This document shows positions 6,601 through 14,734 of a stretch of 20,231 nucleotides of DNA, one piece after another (the first letter of the stretch is position 1; every line of letters starts with the position of its first letter). Position numbers and translations under genes: made by a program. The notes below the pieces were generated by a model that saw only the letters and a list, made by a program, of their open reading frames with translations, did no database searches and was not told the origin of the DNA. The DNA lies in contig JAVVEZ010000066.1 in assembly GCA_032250895.1 (NCBI GenBank), positions 1 to 20,231 of the forward strand. The letters are read 5' to 3'. The stretch is from JAVVEZ01 sp032250895. GTDB taxonomy: Bacteria; Pseudomonadota; Gammaproteobacteria; Pseudomonadales; Pseudohongiellaceae.

Positions 6601-9600
6601 GTGACCTCACCCAGAGTGTTCGATTTTCTCTTGTCAAGCAGTGTCAGCCACGATGCGCTGAGAGACGCCATGAACCGGGCTTGCCACGCGGATGAGGAAG
6701 CGCTGGTGCTGCAGTTGCTGGAGCTGGCCCGACTCGGCCCGGAAGTCTCTGCAAAGGTGAGTCAGCGCGCGGCATTTCTGGTCAGCCAGGTACGCGCCCG
6801 CAAGTCCCGGCAGGGTGTGATGGAAGCATTCATGCAGGAGTATGACCTGTCCTCCGAAGAAGGCGTGGTATCGATGTGCCTGGCTGAAGCGCTGTTGCGC
6901 ATCCCCGATGCCGATACCGCGGAAAAACTCATCGCCGACAAGCTGGGTGACGCGGATTGGGAGTCGCACATTGGCAACAGCGCTTCGGTGTTGGTCAATG
7001 CCTCTACCTGGGGGTTGATGTTGACCGGCAGGCTGGTTGCCTTGTCGGCGGGCACCTCGGCCAATTTGTCTGCCGCGCTGGGCCGCCTGATCAAGCGCAG
7101 TGGTGAGCCCATGGTCAGAACCGCGATTCGGCAGGCCATGCGCATCATGGGACACCAGTATGTGATGGGACGGACGATTGCTGAAGCCCTTGAGCGCTCG
7201 CACAAGAAAGACCATCGTGCTTACCGTTATTCTTTTGACATGCTGGGCGAGGCTGCCCTGACCAGCAAAGACGTCGACCGCTATATGGAGGCTTACCGCG
7301 CAGCCATAGTGGGCATCGGCGAGCACAACCAGAGCACGGATATTTTTGCCGCACCCAGCATTTCGGTAAAGCTGTCCGCTTTGCATCCCCGCTTTGAATA
7401 TGCCCAAAAAGAGCGGGTGCTGCGGGAAGTCTCACCGCGCGTACTGGAACTGGCCCGACTGGCCATGGCCCGGCGCATGGCATTGACCATCGATACCGAG
7501 GAAGCGGATCGTTTGATGCTGGCACTGGATGTCTTTGCCACGGTTTTCCAGGATCCCGTGCTGGATGGCTGGAATGGTTTCGGGCTCGCCCTGCAGTCGT
7601 ACCAGAAGCGCGCCCCGCTGGAAATTGCCTGGCTTGCGGCATTGGCCAGGGGTGTCGGCCGCCGCATTCCGGTGCGCTTGGTCAAGGGCGCCTATTGGGA
7701 CTCCGAGATCAAGCGTGCGCAGGTGGAGGGTTACAGCACTTACCCGGTGTTCACGCGCAAGGCCAATACCGACGTATCCTACATTGCCTGTGCCCGGGCT
7801 TTATTGGCTGACCGGTCGGCCTTTTTTCCGCAGTTTGCCACGCATAATGCCCACACCGTCGCAGTCGTCAGCGAGTTGGCCGGGGATCGTCTGGATTTTG
7901 AATTTCAGCGCTTGCACGGGATGGGCGCGGATCTGTATGACGTGGTCATGGAGGCGCAAGATTTTCATCATGCCTGCCGCGTTTACGCCCCAGTGGGAAG
8001 TCATGAAGATCTCTTGCCGTACCTGGTACGGCGTTTGTTGGAAAACGGTTCGAACAGGTCTTTCGTCAACCGCATCGTGGACGAGTCGCTGCCGGTGGAG
8101 GACGTGGCTGAAGATCCGGTTGAGAAAGTGGCGAACACCCGACCGGTAGCGCATGCGCATATTCCCCTGCCGCGGGATTTATACGGCGCATCGCGCACAA
8201 ACTCCAGTGGAGTGAATCTCGCCAATGATCTGGATGTAGAAGCCCTGGCATCGCGCATGCAAGTCTTTGCAGATCAGCGCTGGGACGTCGAGCCGATACT
8301 GGCGTTCAAGTCCGTTGCAGCGGCTGGCGCGGCTTATGACAATCGCAACCCGGCGTCGCTGTCGGATTTGATTGGCAAGGTCAGGCCGGCCAGTGCCGGG
8401 CAGGTTGACCAGGCCATTGCAAGCGCGCGCAAGTATGCCAGTCAGTGGGAGCAGGTGCCGCCCGCGAGTCGTGCGGACATGCTGGAAAAAGCCGCTGATC
8501 TGATGGAGCAGCGCCTGCCGGAACTGATGGCGCTGTGCATCCGGGAGGCAGGAAAAACCGTAGCGGACTGTCTGGCTGAAGTCCGGGAAGCGGTGGATTT
8601 TGCCCGTTACTACGCGCTGCAGGTGCGTGAACGGTTTGCGCAGGTCATCGTTTTGCCCGGACCAACCGGTGAGACCAATCAGTTGTCGTTACACGGCAGA
8701 GGTGTATTTGCCTGCATCAGCCCGTGGAATTTTCCATTGGCCATTTTCACCGGGCAGGTAACGGCCGCCCTGGCGGCGGGCAATACGGTACTGGCCAAGC
8801 CGGCGGAACAGACTCCGGCCACAGCCGCACTGGTGACAGGCATACTGCATGAAGCAGGCATACCGCGTGAGGCGCTGCAGTTGTTGCCGGGTGATGGCAC
8901 CATCGTGGGAGCCAGGCTGAGCTCCGATCCACGCATTGACGGGGTGGCGTTTACCGGCTCTATCGAGACGGCGCGCCTGATCAACCGGTCTCTCGCTGCC
9001 CGTGATGCGCCGCTGGCATCGCTGATCGCTGAAACGGGGGGGCAGAATGCCATGCTCGTAGACAGCTCGGCGCTGCCGGAGCAGGTGGTAAAAGCTGTCA
9101 TTGCCAGTGCGTTTCTCAGCGCCGGCCAGCGCTGTTCCGCGCTGCGGGTGTTGTACCTGCAGGCAGATGTGGCGGAACATGTATTGCACTTGCTCGAGGG
9201 GGCGATGCAGGAACTGCAGATTGGAGACCCGCGCAAATTGTCCACAGATATCGGTCCGGTGATCGACAGGGAAGCTCTGGAAACGCTGCAGGCCCATGTC
9301 CGGAAAATGCAACAGCAGGGCCGTCTGGTGGGCCGTGTTCCTTTGCCTGTTGGGCTCAAGGGCCATTTCTTTGCTCCCTGTGCATTCGAAATCGATACAA
9401 TCAAACAACTGGAGTGCGAGGTTTTCGGCCCGATACTCCATGTTGTGCGTTACCGTTCACGGGATATCGACAAGGTGATCGATGATGTCAATGCGGCAGA
9501 TTACGGATTGACGCTGGGCATACACAGCCGCATCGACAGCACACAGAAGTACATTGCCAGCCGCATCAGGGCCGGCAATTGTTACATCAATCGCAGTATG

Positions 9601-9768
9601 ACGGGTGCCGTCGTTGGTGTGCAGCCTTTTGGAGGCGAGCGGCTTTCCGGAACCGGCCCCAAAGCCGGCGGTCCACACTATATGTTGAGGTTCGCCACTG
9701 AACGTACCCTGAGCATCAACACCGCCGCAGTCGGCGGCAATGCCAGTTTGCTGGCGCTGAACGATTGA
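6601..9768 (+). CDS. putA: bifunctional proline dehydrogenase/P5C dehydrogenase PutA (short form)
   Basis: PutA oxidises L-proline to glutamate with FAD then NAD+, channelling pyrroline-5-carboxylate between two active sites at the inner membrane face. The protein has 1055 residues if GTG at 6601 is the start, chosen because CGGAG lies 9 nt upstream; a TTG at 6592 overlaps that site. The proline dehydrogenase barrel contains LVKGAYWD (360-367), YPVFTRKANTDVSY (381-394), FQRLHGMG (435-442) and Arg477-Arg478, equivalent to the substrate-binding arginines of E. coli PutA. The aldehyde dehydrogenase half contains ISPWNFPLAIF, the ETGGQN glutamate at 811, and catalytic Cys845 in AGQRCSALR. The N-terminal ribbon-helix-helix DNA-binding domain and the long C-terminal domain of E. 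coli PutA are absent, so this enzyme cannot repress its own gene. No regulator is adjacent. Confidence 0.97.
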   Translation: MTSPRVFDFLLSSSVSHDALRDAMNRACHADEEALVLQLLELARLGPEVSAKVSQRAAFLVSQVRARKSRQGVMEAFMQEYDLSSEEGVVSMCLAEALLRIPDADTAEKLIADKLGDADWESHIGNSASVLVNASTWGLMLTGRLVALSAGTSANLSAALGRLIKRSGEPMVRTAIRQAMRIMGHQYVMGRTIAEALERSHKKDHRAYRYSFDMLGEAALTSKDVDRYMEAYRAAIVGIGEHNQSTDIFAAPSISVKLSALHPRFEYAQKERVLREVSPRVLELARLAMARRMALTIDTEEADRLMLALDVFATVFQDPVLDGWNGFGLALQSYQKRAPLEIAWLAALARGVGRRIPVRLVKGAYWDSEIKRAQVEGYSTYPVFTRKANTDVSYIACARALLADRSAFFPQFATHNAHTVAVVSELAGDRLDFEFQRLHGMGADLYDVVMEAQDFHHACRVYAPVGSHEDLLPYLVRRLLENGSNRSFVNRIVDESLPVEDVAEDPVEKVANTRPVAHAHIPLPRDLYGASRTNSSGVNLANDLDVEALASRMQVFADQRWDVEPILAFKSVAAAGAAYDNRNPASLSDLIGKVRPASAGQVDQAIASARKYASQWEQVPPASRADMLEKAADLMEQRLPELMALCIREAGKTVADCLAEVREAVDFARYYALQVRERFAQVIVLPGPTGETNQLSLHGRGVFACISPWNFPLAIFTGQVTAALAAGNTVLAKPAEQTPATAALVTGILHEAGIPREALQLLPGDGTIVGARLSSDPRIDGVAFTGSIETARLINRSLAARDAPLASLIAETGGQNAMLVDSSALPEQVVKAVIASAFLSAGQRCSALRVLYLQADVAEHVLHLLEGAMQELQIGDPRKLSTDIGPVIDREALETLQAHVRKMQQQGRLVGRVPLPVGLKGHFFAPCAFEIDTIKQLECEVFGPILHVVRYRSRDIDKVIDDVNAADYGLTLGIHSRIDSTQKYIASRIRAGNCYINRSMTGAVVGVQPFGGERLSGTGPKAGGPHYMLRFATERTLSINTAAVGGNASLLALND

Positions 9769-9819
9769 ATTCAGGGTTATTCAGAGGTTCCTTGGATCGT
9801 TCCCTTAAATTGGAATGTG

Positions 9820-11151
9820 TTACAAATGATCCTTATACGGGGCAAATGCCGGCTCTGTGGCTGACAGAATGTCGAGAGCCGCCTTACGTTCCTCCAGGGT
9901 GAATTGGCTGTGTCCTTCAAACAATTCTTCGCCATTCAAATATCTGGCCAACTGTTGATAAATATAATCTTTGGCATATGGAGGCAAACTGGTGAATTCG
10001 TCGCTATAAATCAGGTAACTGAGCGGATATTTGAACAATCTGTTCCTCAGGTCTAAATCCCTTAACGAGCGCCCTGACGGGTCTTGCTTTCTTTCCGCCA
10101 AAAAACCATCCACAAAAGCTTGTGAACCGGAGATACGCGATGTCAGATCAGCCGCATCCACAAACACCATTTGGCTGACGAGTTTGTCCATCATTCGGGA
10201 TAACGCTTTCTGTGCAGGTTCCGGCAGGTCCGCCCATGATTTTACATTTTCTGGAATTTCTATTCCGCGGCGTTTTGGTACGACCGGAGCCTTGAATTTG
10301 ATATAGGTGATCTGATTTTGAATCGTTATCTGGTGTTCGAGAACCATTAACGCAACTATGTCACTGGTTTCCTTCGGATAAGGGGATGTATCCACCAACC
10401 CGGCTTTTTGTAAATTTTCAACATTCCATACCCGATAGTCATCCAGGTTCTCCAGGTCTTTGGCATCTTCAAGCAGCACATTACCCAGGTGAGGCTGAAC
10501 ACCATGGCGCCCCGTCACATACCATCCGCCCCAACGATCCTCGATGGGTGTCTGATCACCGACATTACCAACACCGGAATAATTTTTGATGGGTATGTTC
10601 CGGTCGTTGTATACAGAGGACAGGGCCATTAACATAGGCACACCGTCACCCACAGTCCCCTGGCTGTCATGACAGACCAGGCATTGCTGATCGGCATATT
10701 CAAAATATTTCTTTGTCCCTCGTGTATTGTCAAAAGTATAAAAAACGGGCCCAAATTTGTTATCGGTAGTGATTACCTCCACGATATTGCTGTTCTGAAC
10801 ATACCCAATATATGTCTTGCTGTTAAAATAAAGACCTCGTGGCTTTTCAGGGGTGATCAACTTGTTTTGCAAACTTGTTGCCGAAAACACCAGCATTTGG
10901 GAATCAGGGTCAATATCCAGCACCTGTAATAAATTATCCAAATAACCGCGTTCACTATTGTATTCAAGTTCAATCTCACCGGATTGCAATTTCTGCTGAA
11001 GATCCGTTATGTTGTTTCGTTCAGCACCGCTTCCATATCCCAATAGGGTATATGCGTCACTGCTTGAATATTGCGCCATTCCATCGGGCGTAAATCCTGC
11101 CAACAAAAACACGAAGACTGTTGTTAGCACTAACTGACAGTTGATTTTCAT
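9820..11151 (-). CDS. exported single-haem (CXXCH) protein of unknown function
   Basis: This 443-residue protein begins with a signal peptide, MKINCQLVLTTVFVFLLAGF, probably cleaved near Ala-Gln (26-27). It carries one c-type haem site, CLVCH, at 157-161. Downstream are a conserved-looking RWGGWYVTGRHG segment (206-217) and HLGN (221-224), which I recall in uncharacterised 'cytochrome c domain' proteins of several phyla; no enzymatic role is known to me. The C-terminal half is helical and rich in FKYPLSYLIY/YAKDYIYQQLARYL. ATG at 11151 is preceded by GGAGA at good spacing. The frame stays open to 11427 upstream, but that extension has no signal peptide and poor start evidence. The gene is much AT-richer than its neighbours, convergent with putA, and has no electron-transfer partner nearby, suggesting acquisition. 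Confidence 0.8.
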   Translation of the reverse strand: MKINCQLVLTTVFVFLLAGFTPDGMAQYSSSDAYTLLGYGSGAERNNITDLQQKLQSGEIELEYNSERGYLDNLLQVLDIDPDSQMLVFSATSLQNKLITPEKPRGLYFNSKTYIGYVQNSNIVEVITTDNKFGPVFYTFDNTRGTKKYFEYADQQCLVCHDSQGTVGDGVPMLMALSSVYNDRNIPIKNYSGVGNVGDQTPIEDRWGGWYVTGRHGVQPHLGNVLLEDAKDLENLDDYRVWNVENLQKAGLVDTSPYPKETSDIVALMVLEHQITIQNQITYIKFKAPVVPKRRGIEIPENVKSWADLPEPAQKALSRMMDKLVSQMVFVDAADLTSRISGSQAFVDGFLAERKQDPSGRSLRDLDLRNRLFKYPLSYLIYSDEFTSLPPYAKDYIYQQLARYLNGEELFEGHSQFTLEERKAALDILSATEPAFAPYKDHL

Positions 11152-11548
11152 AACGGTCTCCACAAGCCTGAACCGAAATATATTGAGCATCTTAATGATG
11201 CATTTTACATATATTATTAAATATTTCAGCATAATCCCGGACATATCATCAATTTCCTTATTGTTTGCGATTTCTGTGAACTTTTCGATTTCTGCCCAAT
11301 CTCCTTCCACGTCAAGAACAGCGCGGCAAGGCAAGGCACGATATATCCGCCTTGGAATATACCCGCAGGCCCCCCCGGGCAGCTTGAAAAGCAGCCGTGC
11401 AAATCGGCTGTCGTGCCGATTGGTCATGGCAAGACGGGAGTGGGGTCTAAGCGTAACGAAAGATTCAGGTCAAATCCTTTAATGTCCTGACACACTGCCC
11501 CCTGATGACCAGAAACGACTGATCCGGATTATCCGCGGGTAGCCCTTG
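11152..11548. other. intergenic region upstream of the haem protein gene
   Basis: About 400 bp without a supportable gene. The part nearest the haem gene (11160-11300) is strongly AT-rich and should hold its promoter, but no convincing -35/-10 pair was found. The minus-strand frame continuing from the haem gene to 11427 has no family similarity I recognise and looks fortuitous. The part at 11460-11548 lies downstream of the broken MerR gene. Confidence 0.5.
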
Positions 11549-11679
11549 CTATCCTTGATCGATCTTCTTCAGGATCGGGCACTCGCCCCCACCCGCGGCA
11601 TGAGGTCAATTTTTTCATAGTAGCGCAGGGTGTCGGCGCTGATGCCCAGCGCCGACACGACTTCACCGATGCGCTTTAT
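11549..11679 (-). pseudogene. MerR-family regulator remnant (start codon lost, internal deletion)
   Basis: The minus strand from 11676 encodes KRIGEVVSALGISADTLRYY followed by EKIDLMPRV, an unmistakable MerR-family DNA-binding domain, in frame until a stop at 11569-11571. In another frame, 11590-11549 encode GGECPILKKIDQG and a stop, which fits the C-terminal Cys-Pro-Ile-Leu tail of metal-sensing members such as ZntR/HmrR/CadR types. Roughly 90 central residues, including the dimerisation helix, are missing. The codon before Lys is ATA. It overlaps the TAA stop of the NHL gene as ATAA, so a single G-to-A change at 11677 would convert an original ATGA stop/start overlap into what is seen. A MerR-type operator heads the same operon at 14008-14038. 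The gene cannot make a working dimer. Confidence 0.8.
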
Positions 11680-12662
11680 TGTCGAGGCCGCCATTTCTGG
11701 ATCCGGTTGTTGAGCAGGTCGGTCACGAACACGCTGCCATCCTGGGCGATGGCAACGGCCATGGCGTGCTGGAACTGGCCATCGCCTTCGCCGGTTTCGC
11801 CAAAGGCAGTCAGAAACGTGCCGCCGGGGGTGAATTTCTGCACGCGGTCATTGTAGAAATCGGCGGCGAAGACCTTGCCTTGGGGGCCGATGGTAACGCT
11901 TGTCACGGTGGCGAACCAGCCGTTGAAGGGGCCGAAGATGTTCATGGCGAAGGGGCCGCCCCACTGGGCCAAAGGTTTCCCATCGCTCACCGTGAACGCC
12001 TGCACCCGGTCGGCGTAGCCGTCGGCCACGTACAGCGTGCCGTCCGCCCCCAGCGCGGCATCGGTGGGGTAGTTGAACTTTCCGGCGGCCACGCCGATCC
12101 GGCCGGTGGTTCCCCATTGCCGCACGAAGCCGCCATCGGCCGTGAGTTCCTGGACCCGCTGGTTGTAAAAATCGGCGACGAACAAATGCCCGTCGTCACC
12201 CACGGCCACGCCACCCGGCGCGCTGAATTGTCCCGGCCCGGCGCCGGCCTCGCCGATGGCGCGTTTCAGCGTGCCGTCCAGGCCAAAAACCTGAATGCGG
12301 TCGTTGAAATATTCCGGCACGTAAAGCTCGCCCGCGTGGATGGTGAGGTTCATGGGCCTGCCCAACTCGCCCAATGCCTCTCCGGGTTTGCCGAACTGGC
12401 GTTTGAAGTTGCCGTCAAGGTCGAACACCTGAATGCGGCCGCCTCTAGCGTCGGCCACGAACACCTCGCCATCCGCCACGGCAATCCCCGTGGGATCGCT
12501 GAATTGACCCGGGCCGGCGCCGGGCCCGCCCCAGGCTTTGACGAAAACGTAACCGGGTTCCAGGGCGGACGGAATGAAAACAGCCCACACGGCAATGAGC
12601 AGGACGATTACCGTAACACCAAGCCCTTGCAGGCCGCGGAGCAGCGTGCGTTTCCGGGTCAT
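11676..12662 (-). CDS. membrane-anchored NHL-repeat beta-propeller protein
   Basis: This 328-residue protein begins with one hydrophobic segment (about 10-30, LGVTVIVLLIAVWAVFIP), so it is probably a periplasmic domain anchored in the inner membrane. The rest is a propeller of about six NHL repeats, each with a pattern like GPGQFSDPTGIAV, VFVADARGGRIQVFD. Such propellers usually bind proteins or ligands; no catalytic residues are evident. ATG at 12662 has an AGAG ribosome site and is better than a TTG at 12686. It is the third gene of a minus-strand operon after the HMA and beta-barrel genes, and its stop overlaps the lost start of the MerR remnant. A 24-codon open frame (12659-12733) ends in an ATGA overlap with its start. 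Function in metal handling is inferred from context only. Confidence 0.85.
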   Translation of the reverse strand: MTRKRTLLRGLQGLGVTVIVLLIAVWAVFIPSALEPGYVFVKAWGGPGAGPGQFSDPTGIAVADGEVFVADARGGRIQVFDLDGNFKRQFGKPGEALGELGRPMNLTIHAGELYVPEYFNDRIQVFGLDGTLKRAIGEAGAGPGQFSAPGGVAVGDDGHLFVADFYNQRVQELTADGGFVRQWGTTGRIGVAAGKFNYPTDAALGADGTLYVADGYADRVQAFTVSDGKPLAQWGGPFAMNIFGPFNGWFATVTSVTIGPQGKVFAADFYNDRVQKFTPGGTFLTAFGETGEGDGQFQHAMAVAIAQDGSVFVTDLLNNRIQKWRPRQ

Positions 12663-12744
12663 GGCGTTTTCTCTGGAATGGGACAATCGTGAAGCTCTAT
12701 CCCGCGGTAAACCATTGTGTGTTTTCCGGTCATGGCATTTTCTC
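12651..12744 (-). repeat. duplicated translation-start region and 24-codon leader frame
   Basis: The start region of the NHL gene, GAGAAAACGCCATG on the minus strand at 12660-12673, recurs as GAGAAAATGCCATG at 12731-12744, with further similarity through about 12651 and 12723. The second copy opens a 24-codon frame (12733 down to 12659), starting MTGKHTMVYRG, whose TGA overlaps the NHL ATG as ATGA. The stop codon of the upstream beta-barrel gene lies within the copy. This could couple translation of the NHL gene to the gene before it. It may simply be a tandem duplication with no function. Confidence 0.5.
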
Positions 12745-13669
12745 AGAAAGCGATCCGGAAACCGGCCCGCACGGTGAGCTTATCCTCCACGCCCGACCCG
12801 TTCAGGTCCTGCGCGACAGGGACCTGGACTACGGCCTCCAGCACCCAGCGCCGGGTGACGTACTGAAGGGTGGGTGAGAAAAAGAGCGTGTCTCCGCCGG
12901 AGTTCACATCCTTGATACCACCGGCCAATCGGCTTTTTTCCTGGTGCAGGAAGTTGGTCTCCAGGCCTCCGTAAAGAAAGCCCGGCACGCCGGCCCCCAG
13001 ATCGCGCGGCCACAGGCGGTATTGAAAGGACGCGTCGAATTGATAGGTATCGCCAAACGCGAATCCCTTGTCCCGGGTATTGGCCTGATAGCCGGCCTGG
13101 GCGTCAAATTGATAATCCAGTGTTTGATATGTGGTGACCACGCCGAAAAAGGGGTCCCAGGAACCGCTGCCAAGCTGCAATCCGCGTGGCAGCGTCCCCA
13201 GGCCGTCCCTGTCGTCATCGTCGCCGGTGGGCAACTCCAGCCCGGCAAAGGGGGCGATACGGAAATTGCGCCCTTGCATGTCCTTCTGAAACAGCGTGTA
13301 GCGGGCAAACAGGCGGGCATCGCCGAAACCGGTGGTATCGCGGCCGACCCCCGGCAAGGTCAGATCGAGATCCTTGTTGAGAAACGGCAGCGCGCCGAAC
13401 AGCGTAAAGTCCCCGGTGACGCCGTAGCCCAGCACGGAAACGGCGCCAAAGACGTCAATGTCTCGGTCAAGCGGGTCCGGGTCGTCACTGACGCTCTTGT
13501 ATAGGAACTGCTCCCGCAGGAGGATCTCCCCTGCGGCCACCGGCAAGGCTGTGTTGAAGGTCTGTGGCGCGGCCCGTACAGTGCCGGGAAAAGCTGCCGC
13601 GCAGGCAAGCATCACCACCATGGGAAGTTGTCGGCATTTCTCACCGGCGACTGTGTTGCTTCCACCCAT
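12743..13669 (-). CDS. outer-membrane beta-barrel protein (transporter-like)
   Basis: This 308-residue protein has a signal peptide (hydrophobic stretch LPMVVMLACAAAFPG, cleavage near VRAAP). It then has alternating amphipathic strands ending in VRAGFRIAF, with a C-terminal Phe typical of outer-membrane barrels. It resembles the loosely defined 'transporter'/phenol-degradation MetA-pathway-like barrels in segments such as GYGVTGDFTLFGALPFLNK, GFGDARLFARYTLF and APFAGLELPTGDDDDRDG. ATG at 13669 shares one base with the TGA stop of the upstream HMA gene; a GTG one codon earlier is also possible. The two genes are thus translationally coupled, and the NHL gene follows 80 bp later. Export of a metal or another compound is plausible but not shown. 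Confidence 0.75.
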   Translation of the reverse strand: MGGSNTVAGEKCRQLPMVVMLACAAAFPGTVRAAPQTFNTALPVAAGEILLREQFLYKSVSDDPDPLDRDIDVFGAVSVLGYGVTGDFTLFGALPFLNKDLDLTLPGVGRDTTGFGDARLFARYTLFQKDMQGRNFRIAPFAGLELPTGDDDDRDGLGTLPRGLQLGSGSWDPFFGVVTTYQTLDYQFDAQAGYQANTRDKGFAFGDTYQFDASFQYRLWPRDLGAGVPGFLYGGLETNFLHQEKSRLAGGIKDVNSGGDTLFFSPTLQYVTRRWVLEAVVQVPVAQDLNGSGVEDKLTVRAGFRIAF

Positions 13670-13974
13670 CACAGGGGGGGCTCTTCCGGAACCCGTGCGA
13701 AGCTGTTCAATGTAAAACCGGCGTCCTTGACGGCCTTGCGGGCCGTGGCCTCGTCAAGCACCATGCCATCGGCCAGGGTGACCAGCACCACGCCGTCCTT
13801 GAGGTGGACCTCGACCCTCTCCACACCATCCACGCGGTGCAGGGTCTTTTCAATGCCGTAGGCGCAAAACGGACAGGACAAACCGCTTACGCCGATGGCA
13901 TACACCGGCGCTTGCGCCCAGGTGCTGGAAGCCAGCAGCACCAGGCAGAAGCACAGGTACCGAATACGCATCAT
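13669..13974 (-). CDS. exported heavy-metal-associated (HMA) domain protein, MerP-like
   Basis: This small protein of 101 residues has a signal peptide MMRIRYLCFCLVLLASSTWA and a single HMA fold. The metal site is GLSCPFCAYGIEKTL, with Cys34 and Cys37 replacing the usual GMTCxxC. The strand VERVEVHLKDGVVLVTLADG follows, then an ARKAVKDAGF helix. Related periplasmic proteins (MerP) bind Hg(II); others bind Cu(I) or Zn(II). CPFC is also seen in divergent HMA proteins of unknown metal. ATG at 13974 is preferred because GGAGAG lies 7 nt upstream; an ATG at 13998 overlaps that site. It is the first gene of the operon and is directly preceded by a MerR-type promoter, which strongly supports metal-responsive expression. 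The stop overlaps the next start. Confidence 0.85.
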   Translation of the reverse strand: MMRIRYLCFCLVLLASSTWAQAPVYAIGVSGLSCPFCAYGIEKTLHRVDGVERVEVHLKDGVVLVTLADGMVLDEATARKAVKDAGFTLNSFARVPEEPPL

Positions 13975-14007
13975 GTTGAGTCTCTCCATTGCAGTCATAC
14001 TGGCGGC

Positions 14008-14038
14008 ACCCTAACACCTGGAGTTGACTCCAGGTCAA
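14008..14038 (-). promoter_or_regulatory. MerR-type promoter and operator
   Basis: On the minus strand, -35 TTGACC (14033-14038) and -10 TAGGGT (14008-14013) are separated by 19 bp. A perfect dyad, ACCTGGAGTTGACTCCAGGT (14016-14035), two 9-bp arms around TG, fills the spacer. An overlong 19-bp spacer with a central dyad is the defining design of promoters activated by MerR-family proteins through DNA untwisting. It points at the HMA gene start 34 bp away. The likely native regulator is the broken MerR gene at 11549-11679. Confidence 0.85.
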
Positions 14039-14062
14039 GGGATAATTTTGAACGTTATGCCC

Positions 14063-14734
14063 TTAGATGGTAAGTGCTTTGCCCTTGGGTGTGACCACCA
14101 TTCCTATGGCAGCCCGGGCATCTTCGATGTCATGGGTCACCATCAGCACAGGCAAGAGCCTGGTTTTCGCCATGGTGAAAACAAACTGGCGGAACTGGAG
14201 GCGCAGTTCCGCATCCAGTTTGGAAAAGGGCTCGTCGAGCAGCAGCACGCGGGGTTCGGCCAGCAGCATGCGCATCAGGGCGACCCGGGCGCGCTGGCCG
14301 CCGGAAAGCGTAGCCGGGTCGCGCTCGGCAAAGCCCTTCAGATTGGCCTGCATCAGCGCTTCCTCGACCCGGGCCCGGCGTGCCGCCCGGCCCCGCAATG
14401 CAGGCGGCAGGGCGAAGGCGAGATTACCGCCCACGGACAAATGCGGAAACAAGATGTCGTCCTGAAACAGAAGGCCGACATGGCGTTGTTGCGGAGGCAG
14501 ACCGGAAAGATCCCTGCCATCCAGCAGGACCCGTCCGGACACCTGGAAGACAGGTGCCACGGCCCCGGCTATCACCGCCAGCAGCGTGGATTTACCGGAA
14601 CCCGAGGATCCCATCACGGTGAGTACCTCACCAGGGGCTATCCGGGTATCGAGGCTCACCAGGGTCAGTCCTTCCCGGACGATCTCAAGTTTCTCCAGGC
14701 ACAGCCCGGTGGGCATGGTGTCGTGTTCAGTCAT
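14063..14734 (-). CDS. ynjD: ABC transporter ATP-binding protein YnjD
   Basis: This 223-residue cytoplasmic ATPase has all motifs intact: Walker A GSSGSGKST (42-50), Q-loop Gln91 in FQDDILFPHLSV, signature LSGGQ (143-147), Walker B VLLLDEP (163-169) and H-loop His201. It powers the permease YnjC. Its ATG at 14734 overlaps the TGA of ynjC by 4 bp, a sign of translational coupling. It ends the ynjBCD operon; the MerR-type promoter of the next operon begins 25 bp beyond its stop without an obvious terminator between. The substrate of YnjBCD systems is not established; the genes are related to thiamine/iron/sulfate-type importers. Confidence 0.93.
   Translation of the reverse strand: MTEHDTMPTGLCLEKLEIVREGLTLVSLDTRIAPGEVLTVMGSSGSGKSTLLAVIAGAVAPVFQVSGRVLLDGRDLSGLPPQQRHVGLLFQDDILFPHLSVGGNLAFALPPALRGRAARRARVEEALMQANLKGFAERDPATLSGGQRARVALMRMLLAEPRVLLLDEPFSKLDAELRLQFRQFVFTMAKTRLLPVLMVTHDIEDARAAIGMVVTPKGKALTI

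Noticed and set aside
11152..11427. N-terminal extension of the haem protein to 11427
   Set aside because: It would bury the signal peptide inside the protein and lacks a ribosome site, while ATG at 11151 has both signal peptide and GGAGA.
14039..14062. Possible terminator between ynjD and the MerR-type promoter
   Set aside because: The AAGGG/CCCTT arms have a loop of about 18 nt and no T-run; not convincing.
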